Below are positions 1 through 7,248 of a stretch of DNA of 9,652 nucleotides, one piece after another. Positions within the stretch are counted from its first letter, which is position 1; every line of letters begins with the position of its first letter. The stretch spans positions 1 through 9,652 of the forward strand of contig JALVYZ010000275.1 in the NCBI GenBank assembly GCA_027037705.1, in the 5' to 3' direction. The position numbers were made by a program, and so were the translations under genes. Below the pieces are notes generated by a model. The model was given only the letters and a program-made list of their open reading frames with translations. It had not been told where the DNA came from and did not search any database. This DNA is from a bacterium. GTDB lineage: Bacteria > DYJV01 > JALVYZ01.

Positions 1-1
1 A

Positions 2-196
2 GTGGCAGCGGCGCTCGCCAAGCCACAGTACCGCGGCGTAGAGCGGCTACGAGAACTAGGCCACGAGCCAATACGCATAGTAGACCTCTACGTAGAGAGA
101 CAGGGAGACAAGGCAGTGCTCCGCCTAGAGGGAAGAGGCAAGCTAGAGGGGAGAAGAGAGATAATAGAAACGAGGATACAAAATCCGAGGCAATGA
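2..196 (+). CDS. 3' end of an unrecognised gene (partial)
   Basis: This frame is open from the window edge to a TGA at 194-196 and gives about 64 residues. The GTG at position 2 could be a start, but it has no visible leader, so the gene more likely begins upstream. The C-terminal half, from about residue 21 (EPIRIVDLYVERQG) to residue 57, alternates hydrophobic and charged residues as paired beta strands would. It is rich in Arg, Glu and Lys and ends IQNPRQ. I see no signal peptide, membrane segment or cysteine motif, and I do not recognise the family. Codon use (CTA, AGG, ATA) matches the other genes in the window, so it is probably a real coding end rather than noise. Confidence 0.5.
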   Translation: MAAALAKPQYRGVERLRELGHEPIRIVDLYVERQGDKAVLRLEGRGKLEGRREIIETRIQNPRQ

Positions 197-234
197 GAAG
201 CGGCGAAGAAGAGACAAGGAACCACTCCTCTCTT

Positions 235-317
235 TACCCCTTGTCCCTGGGGTTCGTGGCGTGCAAGTCCTCCCCGGAGTCCACCTTGTTAGAGACGGGT
301 TCGTGAACACAAGGGTA
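235..317 (+). other. Possible long-range hairpin in the gap before the PaREP1 relic
   Basis: The segment TACCCCTTGT near 235-244 can pair with ACAAGGGTA at 309-317, with one bulged C, enclosing about 64 bases. The motif GGGTTCGTG occurs twice inside. It has a superficial tRNA-acceptor look, but no T arm or anticodon arm fits, so I do not call a tRNA. It may be a chance stem or an untranslated structure. The rest of 197-324 shows no gene. Confidence 0.2.
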
Positions 318-324
318 ATGCTTC

Positions 325-768
325 TTGGCAACCATTACGCTTCCGCAGAGAATAGCCGAGAAGGTACGCCAAGAAGCCGAGAAACAAGGACTAAGCATCG
401 AGGAATACGTCATCGAGATTCTCAGCCAGGGCCTTGACCCGAGCAGCAGGGCCGCCAGCTACATTGAGGCAGCCGAAACCCTACTAGAACAGGCCCGCGA
501 GGAGCTAAGGAGGGGTGATGTTCGACAAGCTGCTGAGAAGCTATAGGGCGCGGCAGCACTAGCAATCAAGGCCTATGCTTCTTGGAAGGAGGGGAGGAGA
601 CTAGCAAGCCACCGAGAACTATGGGAGTACAGCAGGAAGGTTGCAAGAGAGCTAGGCGACTGGGTCTACAAGGACTGCTGCACCAAGGAGCATGTAGAGG
701 CGGCACTACGCGTTATACAGAGGCTTATCCAAGAGACAAAGGCTAAAATATGGACAGGCTTATCTTAG
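325..768 (+). pseudogene. PaREP1-family protein, interrupted by in-frame TAG
   Basis: The frame starts at TTG 325 (TITLPQRIAEKVRQEAEKQG) and meets TAG at 544-546 after 73 codons. It then stays open in the same frame to TAG 766-768. Residues 1-37 look like a ribbon-helix-helix or coiled N-terminus. From about residue 44 to the stop (YIEAAETLLEQA to AAEKL) and on past it (GAAALAIKAYASWKEGRR, HRELWEYSRKVARELGDWV), the text follows my memory of PaREP1 proteins, where the stop position is normally Trp (AAEKLWGAAALAIKAY). TGG to TAG is one base change. About 15 residues usually found between GDWV and the CCTKEHVEAAL end also seem to be missing. I infer a decayed gene, although two shorter peptides or readthrough cannot be excluded. 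The family's function is unknown; some members sit in HEPN-like toxin-antitoxin contexts. The 3' end overlaps the convergent gene by 9 bases. Confidence 0.75.
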
Positions 769-2697
769 TCGAAGAGTTATCCTGACCGGGTTCTGGATCC
801 CTGGTATCTGATGGGTAATTATTGCTATTATGCCTGTGCTCCTCGGCTTATACGCTATCGTCATTGCGCCGTAGGCCTTGTTATAGATAAATGATGTGCT
901 GTCCTCGGTGAGTACGATTAGGGGGTTTCCTAGCGCATAGTTTATCGTTGATAGGAAGGGCTCCCAGTCATCTATCCAGTTGATGTGCGGCTGTAGTACT
1001 CTATCAGCGGTGGAGAGGCTTCTTGTGGGCGGGAAGCTATATGGTTCGAACAATGAGTGGTTTGGGTCTATTTGTGCTCCTTTGAGGGTTATTGTGAAAG
1101 TTCCTACTGTTTCGCCCTCTACGTGTACCTTGTTTCTCCCGGCCTTTGTATCAACTATGATTATCCCCATGGGGGCTAGTGTCTGGGGGTCAACGGGCTC
1201 TATGAGCAAATATCTACCGGGGCTTACTTTCTCCGAGGAGCCACATACCCATCTTCCGTAGACGAGTTTTAGCGACGTTAGCGTTGCTGACTCGTTGGCT
1301 AGAATAGCTACCTCCAGTGGCTCACCAGAGATAACTGTCTCCAGCATCAAGGGGTAGATCCAGGGATACCTTATTGTAGCGTTGCAGCCTCCCAGCCCCC
1401 TGCATATGGGCAGGCCGTCTATGAGGACCTCTATGGGAGTCTTTGGGGAGACTCCAGCCTCTATCCAGAGAGCGCTATCTGTGCCTATACCCATTAGTCT
1501 CCAGGCGGATATGTAGACCGGGATCACTATACCGGGGCTCCTTATAGGCACAGTGTTTGCTAATACCAGTGCCTCGTAGCCAGCCAGGCCACCACTACAT
1601 TGACGCGGGGGCTTGTCAGCCAGTATTGAGGTAATGGGTACTGTGCTCGAGTATATCACTACCGGGGAGACGTTTGCCTCAACGAATAGCAGCGCGTATG
1701 GTAGGTAATGGAGCAGCGATGCAGAGACGACAATGTCTAGGTGCCCCTTTGAGCTAAAGCGTATCGGGGCTATCCCGGGAGGAGGAGTAGGGCTATCGCT
1801 GCCTAGTACTATTACCGCATTAATGCTGTTCGATGCTACATAGAAGCTTGTGACCGGGGCAGCGCCGCCATAGAGCCCTGCTCCTACCTCCCGCCTAAAT
1901 GGCTCGAAGTGTATACCCAATAGATTGGTGTCAAGCCTCGCTACTGAGACGCCGAGGGGCAAGCCGTTGCCGCGACTCACCCTGTTTAGCTTCACTACTC
2001 CCGCTATGTCGCACTGTAGGCTCTCTAGGAGACTATCAGTTACGGGAAGCTCGATTACTCCGATAAGCTTCTGAACGGATACGGGGCCCTTGGCGCGCTG
2101 AATGAGGTTTGAGTATCCATAGACGAGTACATGTGTCCACCCAGTGCTTAGCGGTAATGGAATTAGGTTTATCGGTTTCCTAGCATTTTTCCGTATAATT
2201 GCGAGAAATGCTAGGTCTCCTTTGGTGGGCTCTGAGCGCGCTAGTATGGTGAAGTTGCCTAGTTCTTCCCTCGTGTATCCCCTGTGCTTGCAGGGTAGTA
2301 TGGCGAGCCAGGTACGGGTCCTCCTCCACGTGTAGACTGTCTTCTTTATTGGTGCTGGGTGCTTCGCTGCTGCGTAGAGCTTGGGCCTGAGGAGGGCGAG
2401 CTTGTAGGTTTCCCAGCTGCTTGGCTGGCTACTCCATAGTCTTAGCCTGTGGAGCGGCCATGGGAGCAGGGCGACCGGGTAGTATACGTGGGTACTAGTG
2501 TTCTCTGCTACTAGGACGGTGTTCCAGGGCCCTAGGCCCTCGGGGTACTCGATGACATAGGCTCTCCATATACAGGTCGGGGCCGTGGAGACGGAGGGCC
2601 CCGGGCTAATCCCTATGTGGCGGAGATATAGTGCCGCGACCGAGGCGGCGTCGATGAATAAGAGGAGTATTAGCAGGTATGCCTGGGCCCGGTTCAT
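760..2697 (-). CDS. Membrane-anchored, probably extracellular protein, paralogue A (unknown function)
   Basis: This 645-residue protein has one hydrophobic helix near residues 7-24 with no obvious cleavage site, so it is probably an N-terminal anchor with the rest outside the cell. It is clearly paralogous to the 634-residue protein at 3548-5452. Shared blocks include GLGPWNTVL (54-62), LLPWPLH (77-83), TWLAILPC (129-136), ILARSEP (151-157), SPGIVIPVY (387-395), GLPICRGLGGC (428-438), YPWIYPLMLE (444-453) and LQPHINWIDDWEPFL (568-582). Cysteines 42, 136, 367, 432, 438 and 485 have counterparts in the paralogue, which suggests disulfides. Several N-glycosylation sequons fit a surface location. 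ATG at 2697 is preceded on its strand by GGGGAG with a spacing of about 10 bases and by a TATA box at 2739-2750, which supports this start. I recognise no catalytic motif. It could be a surface-layer, adhesion or binding protein, but this is inference. Confidence 0.85.
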   Translation of the reverse strand: MNRAQAYLLILLLFIDAASVAALYLRHIGISPGPSVSTAPTCIWRAYVIEYPEGLGPWNTVLVAENTSTHVYYPVALLPWPLHRLRLWSSQPSSWETYKLALLRPKLYAAAKHPAPIKKTVYTWRRTRTWLAILPCKHRGYTREELGNFTILARSEPTKGDLAFLAIIRKNARKPINLIPLPLSTGWTHVLVYGYSNLIQRAKGPVSVQKLIGVIELPVTDSLLESLQCDIAGVVKLNRVSRGNGLPLGVSVARLDTNLLGIHFEPFRREVGAGLYGGAAPVTSFYVASNSINAVIVLGSDSPTPPPGIAPIRFSSKGHLDIVVSASLLHYLPYALLFVEANVSPVVIYSSTVPITSILADKPPRQCSGGLAGYEALVLANTVPIRSPGIVIPVYISAWRLMGIGTDSALWIEAGVSPKTPIEVLIDGLPICRGLGGCNATIRYPWIYPLMLETVISGEPLEVAILANESATLTSLKLVYGRWVCGSSEKVSPGRYLLIEPVDPQTLAPMGIIIVDTKAGRNKVHVEGETVGTFTITLKGAQIDPNHSLFEPYSFPPTRSLSTADRVLQPHINWIDDWEPFLSTINYALGNPLIVLTEDSTSFIYNKAYGAMTIAYKPRSTGIIAIITHQIPGIQNPVRITLRLR

Positions 2698-2738
2698 TAC
2701 CTAGGCACTCCCCTACCTAGACGAGGACTATGACCCGG

Positions 2739-2750
2739 TAAATAAATATA
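2739..2750. promoter_or_regulatory. Shared AT-rich TATA element of a divergent promoter
   Basis: TAAATAAATATA lies in an otherwise GC-rich 74-base gap between divergent genes. Read leftward, its centre is about 26 bases from a start site near 2719, leaving a leader of about 22 bases with a GGGGAG site for paralogue A. Read rightward, it predicts transcription from about 2770, almost at the TTG at 2772. One AT-rich element may therefore serve both genes. Confidence 0.5.
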
Positions 2751-2771
2751 GATTGGGCAAAGAAGTACTTA

Positions 2772-3539
2772 TTGCTGGAGCAGCCGGGGAGAACAATAGT
2801 GTCTCTTCGCCGCAGCCTCCTATTAGCGCTGGTAGCTGCCCCGCTCCCCCTCGTAGGCGACCTAGCCATGGAGCTGGCTATGAAGAAGTGGCTCTCCTCC
2901 TACCCCTCGCCCGGCTCGTGGCTCGCCTTGTTCCTAGCCGCGGGGCTCTACTATTACCTCGTCTCACCGCTCTCGGCAGCGATAGCTGCTGCTCATACAA
3001 GGGATGTGTTCCGCATAGTCTTCTCAACTGCTACCTACGTGTACCTAGTATTGTTCATGCCGGGGTTCGCTGTCTACGCCCTCATCCTGGCATTCAACTT
3101 AGCCGGGATCCTCCCGTACCTACTCGTCCTCCTAGGCTCTATTCTCTCCGCGTGGATTGGGCTAGGGAGACTGTACCGGGAGAGAATGATAGAGGAGGGA
3201 GGCGATGATTCGCGGCTACGCGGCCTAGGCCCAGCATTCCTCGCTCTCTTCTTGGCCTGGATAGCGTGGGGCATAGCCCTCGTAGCCCTCTACACAGCCG
3301 GACTCAACTCCACCATATATGATGCCGGGCTGCGCATCTACTACGAGTTCTCCTCGCCGCGCCTCATAGTGGTGACTGGCATCTACCCATTAGCGAGGAT
3401 AACCATTGCATCGCTTGGTGCCAGGTTTGTCGCAGTATTTGTCCTTGCACACCTCTTGGAACCTAGTAGGAAGCTACCAGGCATAGGTAAGGAGCCAGTT
3501 TACAGCACGTATTATCCATGGATGAGGCCAGGGATATAG
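2772..3539 (+). CDS. Multi-pass membrane protein of unknown function
   Basis: This 255-residue protein is strongly hydrophobic. Likely membrane segments are near residues 12-30, 49-74, 83-105, 108-133, 153-177 and 197-228 (one long or two short). Charged loops lie at 134-151 (RLYRERMIEEGGDDSR) and at the C-terminus (EPSRKLPGIGKEP). No transporter or enzyme signature is visible and I do not recognise the family. TTG at 2772 sits almost exactly where the upstream TATA predicts transcription to begin, so it could be a leaderless start. A GTG at 2799 has GGGGAG 7 bases before it and would shorten the protein by 9 residues; I cannot decide between them. It lies between two paralogous surface proteins and ends 8 bases from the convergent one, so it may be an assembly or export partner for them. 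That link rests on position alone. Confidence 0.8.
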   Translation: MLEQPGRTIVSLRRSLLLALVAAPLPLVGDLAMELAMKKWLSSYPSPGSWLALFLAAGLYYYLVSPLSAAIAAAHTRDVFRIVFSTATYVYLVLFMPGFAVYALILAFNLAGILPYLLVLLGSILSAWIGLGRLYRERMIEEGGDDSRLRGLGPAFLALFLAWIAWGIALVALYTAGLNSTIYDAGLRIYYEFSSPRLIVVTGIYPLARITIASLGARFVAVFVLAHLLEPSRKLPGIGKEPVYSTYYPWMRPGI

Positions 3540-3547
3540 AGCCCCGG

Positions 3548-5452
3548 TCACTTGTTTTTCTCCGCTACCAGATTAGTCATAATTACTGATTTCTCCACGC
3601 CGAGGGCGCTGTACGTTAGGAGAAGCACTGGGTTTTTCTCGGGCACGTAGCTTATTTCCAAGAGGAGCTTCATGCCATGACCATTAATTACTAGCTCGCC
3701 GCTCCTTAAGGCCACGAATGGGCTCCTGATCGCGTAGTCCAGGGTGGCGAGGAATGGTTCCCAGCGGTCTATCCGGTTGATGTGTGGTTGTAGTAGCTTA
3801 TCGGGGAGGCTCATAGCGCTCCTCGGGGGAACTATATAGAAATGTCTCATCCTTGTCGTGTTTATCCTTGCTCCCCTGAGGTCTAGGGCTAGGTTGCCCG
3901 GTGCCTCGTCAAGCACGTCTATCTTGTTCTGTACCCATTTCACCACAAATACGAGCCCGGTGGGCGACAGGGTAGAGGGATTAATGGGCTCGAGGGCGAG
4001 AACCTCCCTGGGCTCGCGGCTATTTAGGTATGTAGCACACTCTCTGTACAATATGTCTAGCTTTGTAAGCGTCGTCGAGCTGTTAGTTAGTATGGTTACT
4101 TGTAGGGGCTCAGCAGAGAGTATTGATTCAAGCATAACTACGTAGAGCCAGGGATAGGCCAGGGAGGCGCTGCATCCCCCTATACCGCTGCAGACAGGGA
4201 GCCCGTTAACAAGTACCTCTATCTCGGCGTTATTGCTCGCCTCCACTCTTATTACGAGGGTGTTGTTCGGCCTTAGTGAGGCGAAGCGATACGACATGAG
4301 GTAGACTGGTATCGTTATCCCAGGCCTCTTCACAGGAACCTTGTTGGGCACAACTGCCTCTAGGGTGGTTACATTCCTGCAACTCGTCTTCGCGTTGCTA
4401 GGAAGTATTGCGCCTGCATTCGGTGGCCACGCTAGTATGTCTCCCCTCGACACATTGGTTCTGAGATCCATTCCTATATCGGCGATGAGGCCTGGAGCGA
4501 TGCCCAGGATATCTAAGTGCCCATAGATACCGTCTAGCCGCGAGCTAAGGTATCTCTTATCTCCGGTCATTGAGTAGATGCCATAACTAGCTTTATCGCG
4601 TGGAAGCTTGTAGAGGTAGAAGCCGCCAACGGAGTTAATAAGGCCGCCAAGGCTTGCTTGGCAGGGAGTGAATAGACACTCTATCGTTACTTTTCCTTGG
4701 AGAACGAGGGGGATTCCCTCTCTGTTCATATATGCCTCGAAGGGGCTCGGGGTTAGCCGTGTTGCTCTCTTTAGGGCTACTTCTCCCCTGACTAGCTCTC
4801 TTAGCTTCTCTATCGATGAACTATCCCCGGGTAGTTGTACTAGGCCTGCTAGTTGTCTTGGCGATGCTAGTAGTACTATGTGGGTCCAGTTGCTACCAAG
4901 TGGTAGGGGGATTGCGTTTGCCGCGTACATCTTGCTGGGCTGTACCGCCTCGAACACGGTATCGTCTACAGGCTCTGAGCGCGCGATTACCGCCGCCCTG
5001 CCTAGCTCCGTGGAGTTGAAGCCCCTTGCTCTGCAAGGCAGTATTGCTAGCCATGTGTCGCCAGGGCTCCACTTATAGATCGTTGTCTTGACGGGGCCTG
5101 GCACGTGTGCTCCGTAGAGCAGGGGTCTCGCAGCCCCACTGCCTATTGTTGCCCAGCCAGTAGCGGAGCTACCCCATACCCTTGCCTCGTGAAGCGGCCA
5201 CGGGACTAGGACGGGTAGCTGGTACTCATCGGCGCTGAGGTTGTGGGCTATGAGGACTGTGTTCCATGGACCGAGGCCCCCCGGGAACTTTACCACGTAG
5301 GCGGCGCTCGCGCATAGCCCTAAGGCCTTGGGGGTTCCTGGCTCTGTGCGCGGTATGGCCTCGTAGGCCAGTATCGCTGCCACAATGTCTAGGGCGAGGA
5401 GGACTAGGAGTAGGATAATCTTGGCCCGTGTACTCATGGCTCTCTGGCTCAC
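3548..5452 (-). CDS. Membrane-anchored, probably extracellular protein, paralogue B (unknown function)
   Basis: This 634-residue protein is the paralogue of 760-2697 over its full length. It has a hydrophobic anchor near residues 11-30, then GLGPWNTVL (59-67), LVPWPLH (82-88), TWLAILPC (133-140), VIARSEP (155-161), SNWTHIVLL (187-195), RPGITIPVY (376-384), GLPVCSGIGGC (417-427), YPWLYVVMLESIL (433-445) and LLQPHINRIDRWEPFL (553-568). Cysteines 47, 140, 358, 421, 427 and 472 match those of paralogue A; 259 and 264 form an extra CX4C. The region between about residues 195 and 350 is the least conserved. GTG at 5452 gives this length, while an ATG at 5437 would remove five residues and fits the upstream TATA about as well. 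The AIR-synthase-like gene ends 53 bases upstream on the same strand, but a TATA-like box in the gap argues for separate transcription. No enzyme motif is visible; a cell-surface role is inferred. Confidence 0.85.
   Translation of the reverse strand: MSQRAMSTRAKIILLLVLLALDIVAAILAYEAIPRTEPGTPKALGLCASAAYVVKFPGGLGPWNTVLIAHNLSADEYQLPVLVPWPLHEARVWGSSATGWATIGSGAARPLLYGAHVPGPVKTTIYKWSPGDTWLAILPCRARGFNSTELGRAAVIARSEPVDDTVFEAVQPSKMYAANAIPLPLGSNWTHIVLLASPRQLAGLVQLPGDSSSIEKLRELVRGEVALKRATRLTPSPFEAYMNREGIPLVLQGKVTIECLFTPCQASLGGLINSVGGFYLYKLPRDKASYGIYSMTGDKRYLSSRLDGIYGHLDILGIAPGLIADIGMDLRTNVSRGDILAWPPNAGAILPSNAKTSCRNVTTLEAVVPNKVPVKRPGITIPVYLMSYRFASLRPNNTLVIRVEASNNAEIEVLVNGLPVCSGIGGCSASLAYPWLYVVMLESILSAEPLQVTILTNSSTTLTKLDILYRECATYLNSREPREVLALEPINPSTLSPTGLVFVVKWVQNKIDVLDEAPGNLALDLRGARINTTRMRHFYIVPPRSAMSLPDKLLQPHINRIDRWEPFLATLDYAIRSPFVALRSGELVINGHGMKLLLEISYVPEKNPVLLLTYSALGVEKSVIMTNLVAEKNK
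3551..3560 (+). terminator. T-rich tract just after the membrane-protein gene
   Basis: CTTGTTTTTC, with five consecutive T at 3555-3559, begins 11 bases after the TAG at 3537-3539. Archaeal RNA polymerase terminates at T tracts on the non-template strand. The tract also encodes the last lysines of the convergent gene, so its presence could be incidental. Confidence 0.3.
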
Positions 5453-5467
5453 TGTCCCCTGCTCGAT

Positions 5468-5480
5468 TGATATACAGTGT
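5468..5480 (-). promoter_or_regulatory. TATA-like box upstream of paralogue B
   Basis: On the minus strand the gap before the gene reads CACTGTATATCA. Its centre, near 5473, predicts transcription from about 5447-5449, just inside the GTG at 5452 and about 11 bases before the ATG at 5437. This favours the shorter protein or a slightly displaced start. Confidence 0.35.
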
Positions 5481-5505
5481 TTATCGGGCTACTTAGCCCT
5501 ATTCC

Positions 5506-6519
5506 CTATTCGCCTCTCCTCTCCCAGAGCTTCATGACCTCGTCCTCTACATAGGGCTCCTCCAGGGTCTCAACTACGCCGTTGACACGGTGCAGCTCTA
5601 CTAGGTGCCCTTTGTACTCTATCATCTCGCCTATGACTGTGGCTTTTACCCCGATACTCTCTAGTTTGCTAATGGCTTCTCCTAGCTTTGCCCGCGGTAT
5701 TGTTGCTAGGAGTGCCCCGGAGCTAAGGGAGCGCAGCGGGTCCAGGTTCATCGCTTCGAGGACTTCCTTGGCGGCTGGGTGCAGGGGTATCTTTTCCTCG
5801 TAGAGCCTTATCGTGGTCCCCGAGGCATAGGCTATCTCGGCTGCGCCCCCGAGTACTCCTCCCTCGGTCGGGTCATGCATGGAGCTTGCTAGCTTGTTCT
5901 CAGCGAGTAGTAGTGCCTCTGGCACGACGCTCACCATTTCCTGTAGCCTAGCCGCTTCTCGCAGCGCCTCCTCGCTGACTCCTCTTCTCCGGAGCTCCTC
6001 TGCGTAGTCGGTCGCGAGCACCGCTGCTGCCTCCATCGCGGCGTACTTGGTCAGTACTAAGGCGTCGCCGGGCCTCGCGCCACGCGTTGCTACAAAGGAG
6101 TCCCTCCCCGCTACACCGATGGCTGTCACAGCTATCACTGGCTTCTCCACCCCGGGAGCATGCTCCGTGTGGCCACCAACAATGCTTGCCCCGAGCTCCT
6201 CGGCTGCACGGGCCGCGTCACGCATAACAGCCTCTATTGCCTCGGGGCCCGAGCCACTGGGTACTAGTAGGGCTACGAGGAGCCAGCGGGGACGAGCACC
6301 AGTAGCAGCGACATCGTTAGCGGCTACATGGACTCCTAGCCAGCCGAGAAGCCTAGAAGCACCAGTAACAGGGTCAACGTGGACGACGAGGACACGGGTC
6401 TCGTCAAGCTCTATGACCGCGGCATCCTCCCCGATACCCGGGCCAACAACCACGCTCAGGTCACGCGAGCCAAGCAGCGAGAACAAGGACTCGAGCACAC
6501 CGGGCCTAGGCTTAGTCAA
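5506..6519 (-). CDS. AIR synthase-related / HypE-like ATP-binding protein
   Basis: This 337-residue protein belongs to the superfamily of PurM, ThiL, SelD and HypE. The N-terminal half carries GPGIGEDAAVIE (26-37), HVDPVTG (47-53), AANDVAATGARP (66-77) and GGHTEH (115-120). These are the glycine- and aspartate-rich motifs that bind ATP and Mg2+ in this family. The C-terminal half carries MHDPTEGG (214-221) and SSGALLATIP (266-275), typical of the HypE-like branch. Canonical HypE ends in a cysteine that carries the carbamoyl/cyano group for NiFe-hydrogenase assembly. This protein ends ...VMKLWERRGE, with no cysteine anywhere, so it cannot do that chemistry in the usual way. I infer an archaeal HypE paralogue whose substrate is unknown. 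TTG at 6519 is the start: GGAGGTG lies 11 bases upstream, and no ATG, GTG or TTG lies between it and the preceding in-frame stop. Confidence 0.88.
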   Translation of the reverse strand: MTKPRPGVLESLFSLLGSRDLSVVVGPGIGEDAAVIELDETRVLVVHVDPVTGASRLLGWLGVHVAANDVAATGARPRWLLVALLVPSGSGPEAIEAVMRDAARAAEELGASIVGGHTEHAPGVEKPVIAVTAIGVAGRDSFVATRGARPGDALVLTKYAAMEAAAVLATDYAEELRRRGVSEEALREAARLQEMVSVVPEALLLAENKLASSMHDPTEGGVLGGAAEIAYASGTTIRLYEEKIPLHPAAKEVLEAMNLDPLRSLSSGALLATIPRAKLGEAISKLESIGVKATVIGEMIEYKGHLVELHRVNGVVETLEEPYVEDEVMKLWERRGE

Positions 6520-6530
6520 GGAGAACCCAG

Positions 6531-6537
6531 CACCTCC
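6531..6537 (-). promoter_or_regulatory. Ribosome-binding site deciding a TTG start
   Basis: GGAGGTG on the minus strand is the full complement expected for the crenarchaeal 16S rRNA 3' end. It sits 11 bases before TTG 6519, a slightly long spacing, and supports TTG as the true start of the HypE-like gene. Confidence 0.6.
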
Positions 6538-6760
6538 CAGAGCCCTATACAGGCACGAGGCACCGATAATTACCTAGGCCTCTTCCGCGACCGAGCCATA
6601 TTAGCTGATATTTCTCCCTTAGTTATGTCCTAGTTTTAATCTAATTGCTTTCACTTATACCAGTAAAGGCTCTCCATGAACTAGTCTCTGGCTAGTACGC
6701 GATTAGGTACATTTATTGTTTCTTCTTGTCCTCTCTACGAGCTACCAGGGGGCGGCCTAG

Positions 6761-6889
6761 TTGCGCTCCTTCATCTCTCGCTCTTCTTCGCGACTATTCC
6801 GGGAGAGGGGCTACTGGGCCGAGACAACTGTGGAGGAGTTTGAGAAGGAGAGCGAGGAGCTTACTAGGATAAGCGAGGAGGACCAGTAA
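6761..6889 (+). CDS. Possible 42-residue peptide or gene remnant
   Basis: A frame starting TTG at 6761 encodes a Ser/Arg-rich start followed by a charged helix (ETTVEEFEKESEELTRISEEDQ) that looks like the C-terminal end of a real protein. A TATA-like TACATTTATTG lies about 45-55 bases upstream, and GGGGCGG lies about 7 bases before the TTG. The amphipathic Glu/Lys pattern is more protein-like than chance. The short N-terminus is not, so a truncated gene is as likely as a small real one. Confidence 0.2.
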   Translation: MRSFISRSSSRLFRERGYWAETTVEEFEKESEELTRISEEDQ

Positions 6890-7140
6890 CCCCGTCAAGG
6901 AGAGTGTGTCCACGGTGTTCCTCGCCCTTAAGCGTCTCCAGCTCTTTTCGGGCCAACGAACACGTCCATGGAGAGTTTTCGCCCATGAGGCGGCGCCTCG
7001 GAGACGCTGAGACATCTACGGCTCTGTGCATGGAGTAAATACGTGATTAGGAAGTATCCCTGCATGGCGTAAACCCGGGCATAGTGCCTGGATTCGGGTG
7101 GATGAGTGCTTCTGGGTGATGTCCTTGGTAGGGGCGTGGC

Positions 7141-7150
7141 AAATAATAAA
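7141..7150 (+). promoter_or_regulatory. TATA-like box upstream of the acidic small protein
   Basis: AAATAATAAA stands out in a GC-rich surrounding. Transcription would begin near 7170. That lies after the GTG at 7159, so the longer reading of the downstream gene is unlikely to be translated. Confidence 0.4.
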
Positions 7151-7248
7151 GTAGAGTAGTGTGTAGGGAAGCGAACCAGAAACCGTATCACATAGCACTA
7201 CGAGAAGTATTACCTGGGGAAGCGGCTACTCCAGAGGGTGCAACGGGT

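Larger units (their letters stand above)
6520..7248. other. Gene-poor stretch with relic-like short frames
   Basis: About 730 bases hold no convincing gene. The first part (6590-6720) is unusually AT-rich and probably carries the promoter of the HypE-like gene and perhaps another promoter (TACATTTATTG near 6707). Two short plus-strand frames look like coding remnants. One, 6761-6889, ends YWAETTVEEFEKESEELTRISEEDQ. The other, 6904-7038, begins VCPRCSSPL with a CXXC knuckle. They lie in different frames about 15 bases apart. This could be a decayed gene with a frameshift, but I cannot name a parent family. I see no tRNA and no convincing C/D-box RNA here. Confidence 0.4.

Noticed and set aside
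235-317. tRNA-like acceptor stem CCCTTGT/ACAAGGG with GGGTTCGTG inside
   Set aside because: No T arm directly before the 3' strand, no anticodon arm, no D arm, and a C start that is unusual for archaeal tRNA.
980-1261. Plus-strand frames inside the two minus-strand paralogues
   Set aside because: They are shadows of strongly conserved minus-strand genes and have no start signals or protein-like features.
7000-7135. C/D-box guide RNA candidates (GATGAG near 7101, GTGATG near 7116, CTGA near 7008)
   Set aside because: The C and D boxes are imperfect, in the wrong order or at the wrong spacing, and there are no terminal stems.
6928-7198. Minus-strand frames of 60-87 residues overlapping the start of the acidic gene
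   Set aside because: Composition is low in coding character and no start signal supports them. They mirror noncoding sequence.
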